This document shows, in pieces, positions 63,842 to 64,000 of a DNA stretch of 64,000 nt. A program made the position numbers and the translations under genes. The notes under the pieces were generated by a model that saw only the letters and a list, made by a program, of their open reading frames with translations, was not told where the DNA came from and did no database searches. Numbering within the stretch: the stretch's first letter is position 1; every line of letters starts with the position of its first letter. Location of the stretch: assembly GCA_049890095.1 (NCBI GenBank), contig JBMHCD010000008.1, positions 310,001 to 374,000 on the forward strand, read 5' to 3'. The stretch is from JABAYQ01 sp049890095. GTDB taxonomy: Bacteria; Bacteroidota; Bacteroidia; Flavobacteriales; UBA7312.

Positions 63842-64000
63842 TTAATTACTTTTTTTGAAGAAGGAAATAGTTTCTCTTATAACCAATTCTAGCTCTTTTG
63901 ATAGATTACTTTCTTCAAACGGATGTTTTGAATTAAACACATGATTTCCATCTTTCACTATTAAAAGTTTGGAGTTTTTAATCCAGCTACTCAGTTGTTT
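63842..64000 (-). CDS. Alpha/beta-hydrolase, C-terminal fragment only
   Basis: The last 52 codons of a minus-strand gene whose start lies beyond the window; the TAA is at 63842-63844. The fragment KLLIVKDGNHVFNSKHPFEE with the histidine in GNHVF and the tail SFFKKSN matches the end of serine-hydrolase-type alpha/beta-hydrolases (dienelactone-hydrolase or lipase-like), where that His is catalytic. No more can be said from the fragment. It ends within a few bases of the wza promoter region; no terminator is seen between them. Confidence 0.7.
   Translation of the reverse strand, partial: KQLSSWIKNSKLLIVKDGNHVFNSKHPFEESNLSKELELVIRETISFFKKSN

Noticed and set aside
1..64000. Insertion sequences, prophage genes, toxin-antitoxin or defence systems
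   Set aside because: I saw no transposase, integrase, restriction, Cas or toxin-antitoxin genes anywhere in the window; gene content is core and envelope functions.

Overview
The window is a low-GC, tightly packed chromosomal segment of a member of the Bacteroidota, most likely order Flavobacteriales. The lineage call rests on gene order and promoter style: bamD-rpoZ-coaBC-DUF4835-recN, relA/spoT-fur-purA-OstA-like, a ClpC with a UVR domain, a large M16 peptidase, DUF4369/thioredoxin and DUF2279 proteins, and repeated TAnnTTTG promoter boxes, the Bacteroidota -7 element. Shine-Dalgarno sequences are not evident, and several genes must start at TTG. No rRNA, tRNA, insertion sequence, prophage or CRISPR array was found.

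Layout. 1-2643: 3' part of ligA, a DUF6913 gene and dapA. 2648-3871 (minus): a 17-residue-repeat surface-type protein with a C-terminal endosialidase-type chaperone domain; its 5' end carries a TGTA tetranucleotide tract that separates an upstream ATG from the long frame by one base. 3955-5202 (minus): an alpha-oxoamine synthase (serine palmitoyltransferase/KBL/cysteate acyltransferase type), divergent from the bamD-rpoZ-coaBC-DUF4835-recN operon and fabI (5342-11133). 11188-16433: clpC and gyrA, divergent, with a 25-bp dyad between them. 16523-23039: two secreted metalloproteases flanking a TPR protein. 23100-29638 (minus): DEAD-box helicase, typA/bipA, HI0933-type flavoprotein and an Uup-like ABC-F ATPase. 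29756-29956: a small conserved protein, then about 450 bp without a gene. 30407-36181: yaaA, an EamA transporter, a thioredoxin-like lipid- or envelope-associated protein, an OmpA-domain protein, an Smr protein and a DUF2279 protein. 36256-43007: fumarylacetoacetase, relA/spoT, fur, purA and an OstA/LptA-like protein. 43011-48109 (minus): a cell-envelope and redox cluster of N-acetylmuramoyl-L-alanine amidase, MlaD/MCE protein, a membrane Fe-S protein, a HAD-type protein, a CCG-type Fe-S protein and a short conserved protein. 48163-50634: lptD.

50631-63813 (minus) is a 13-gene exopolysaccharide/capsule operon. It runs wza, wzc, a possible new glycosyltransferase-like protein, galE, three GT4 glycosyltransferases, a Wzy-like polymerase, a polysaccharide deacetylase, a WcaF-like acyltransferase, a GT2 transferase, fcl (GDP-L-fucose synthase) and a PabA/TrpG-type amidotransferase. 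No flippase, initiating phosphoglycosyltransferase or gmd is present, so other parts of the pathway must lie elsewhere. The window ends in the C-terminus of an alpha/beta-hydrolase (63842-64000, minus).

Most of the window is ordinary core genome. The strongest non-routine signal is the candidate repeat-driven phase switch in front of the endosialidase-chaperone protein. Secondary points are the clpC-gyrA dyad, the unknown 382-residue protein behind wzc, the Fe-S/HAD/MCE/amidase cluster, forced TTG starts in three envelope genes, and the repeated N-terminal half of the OmpA-domain protein.
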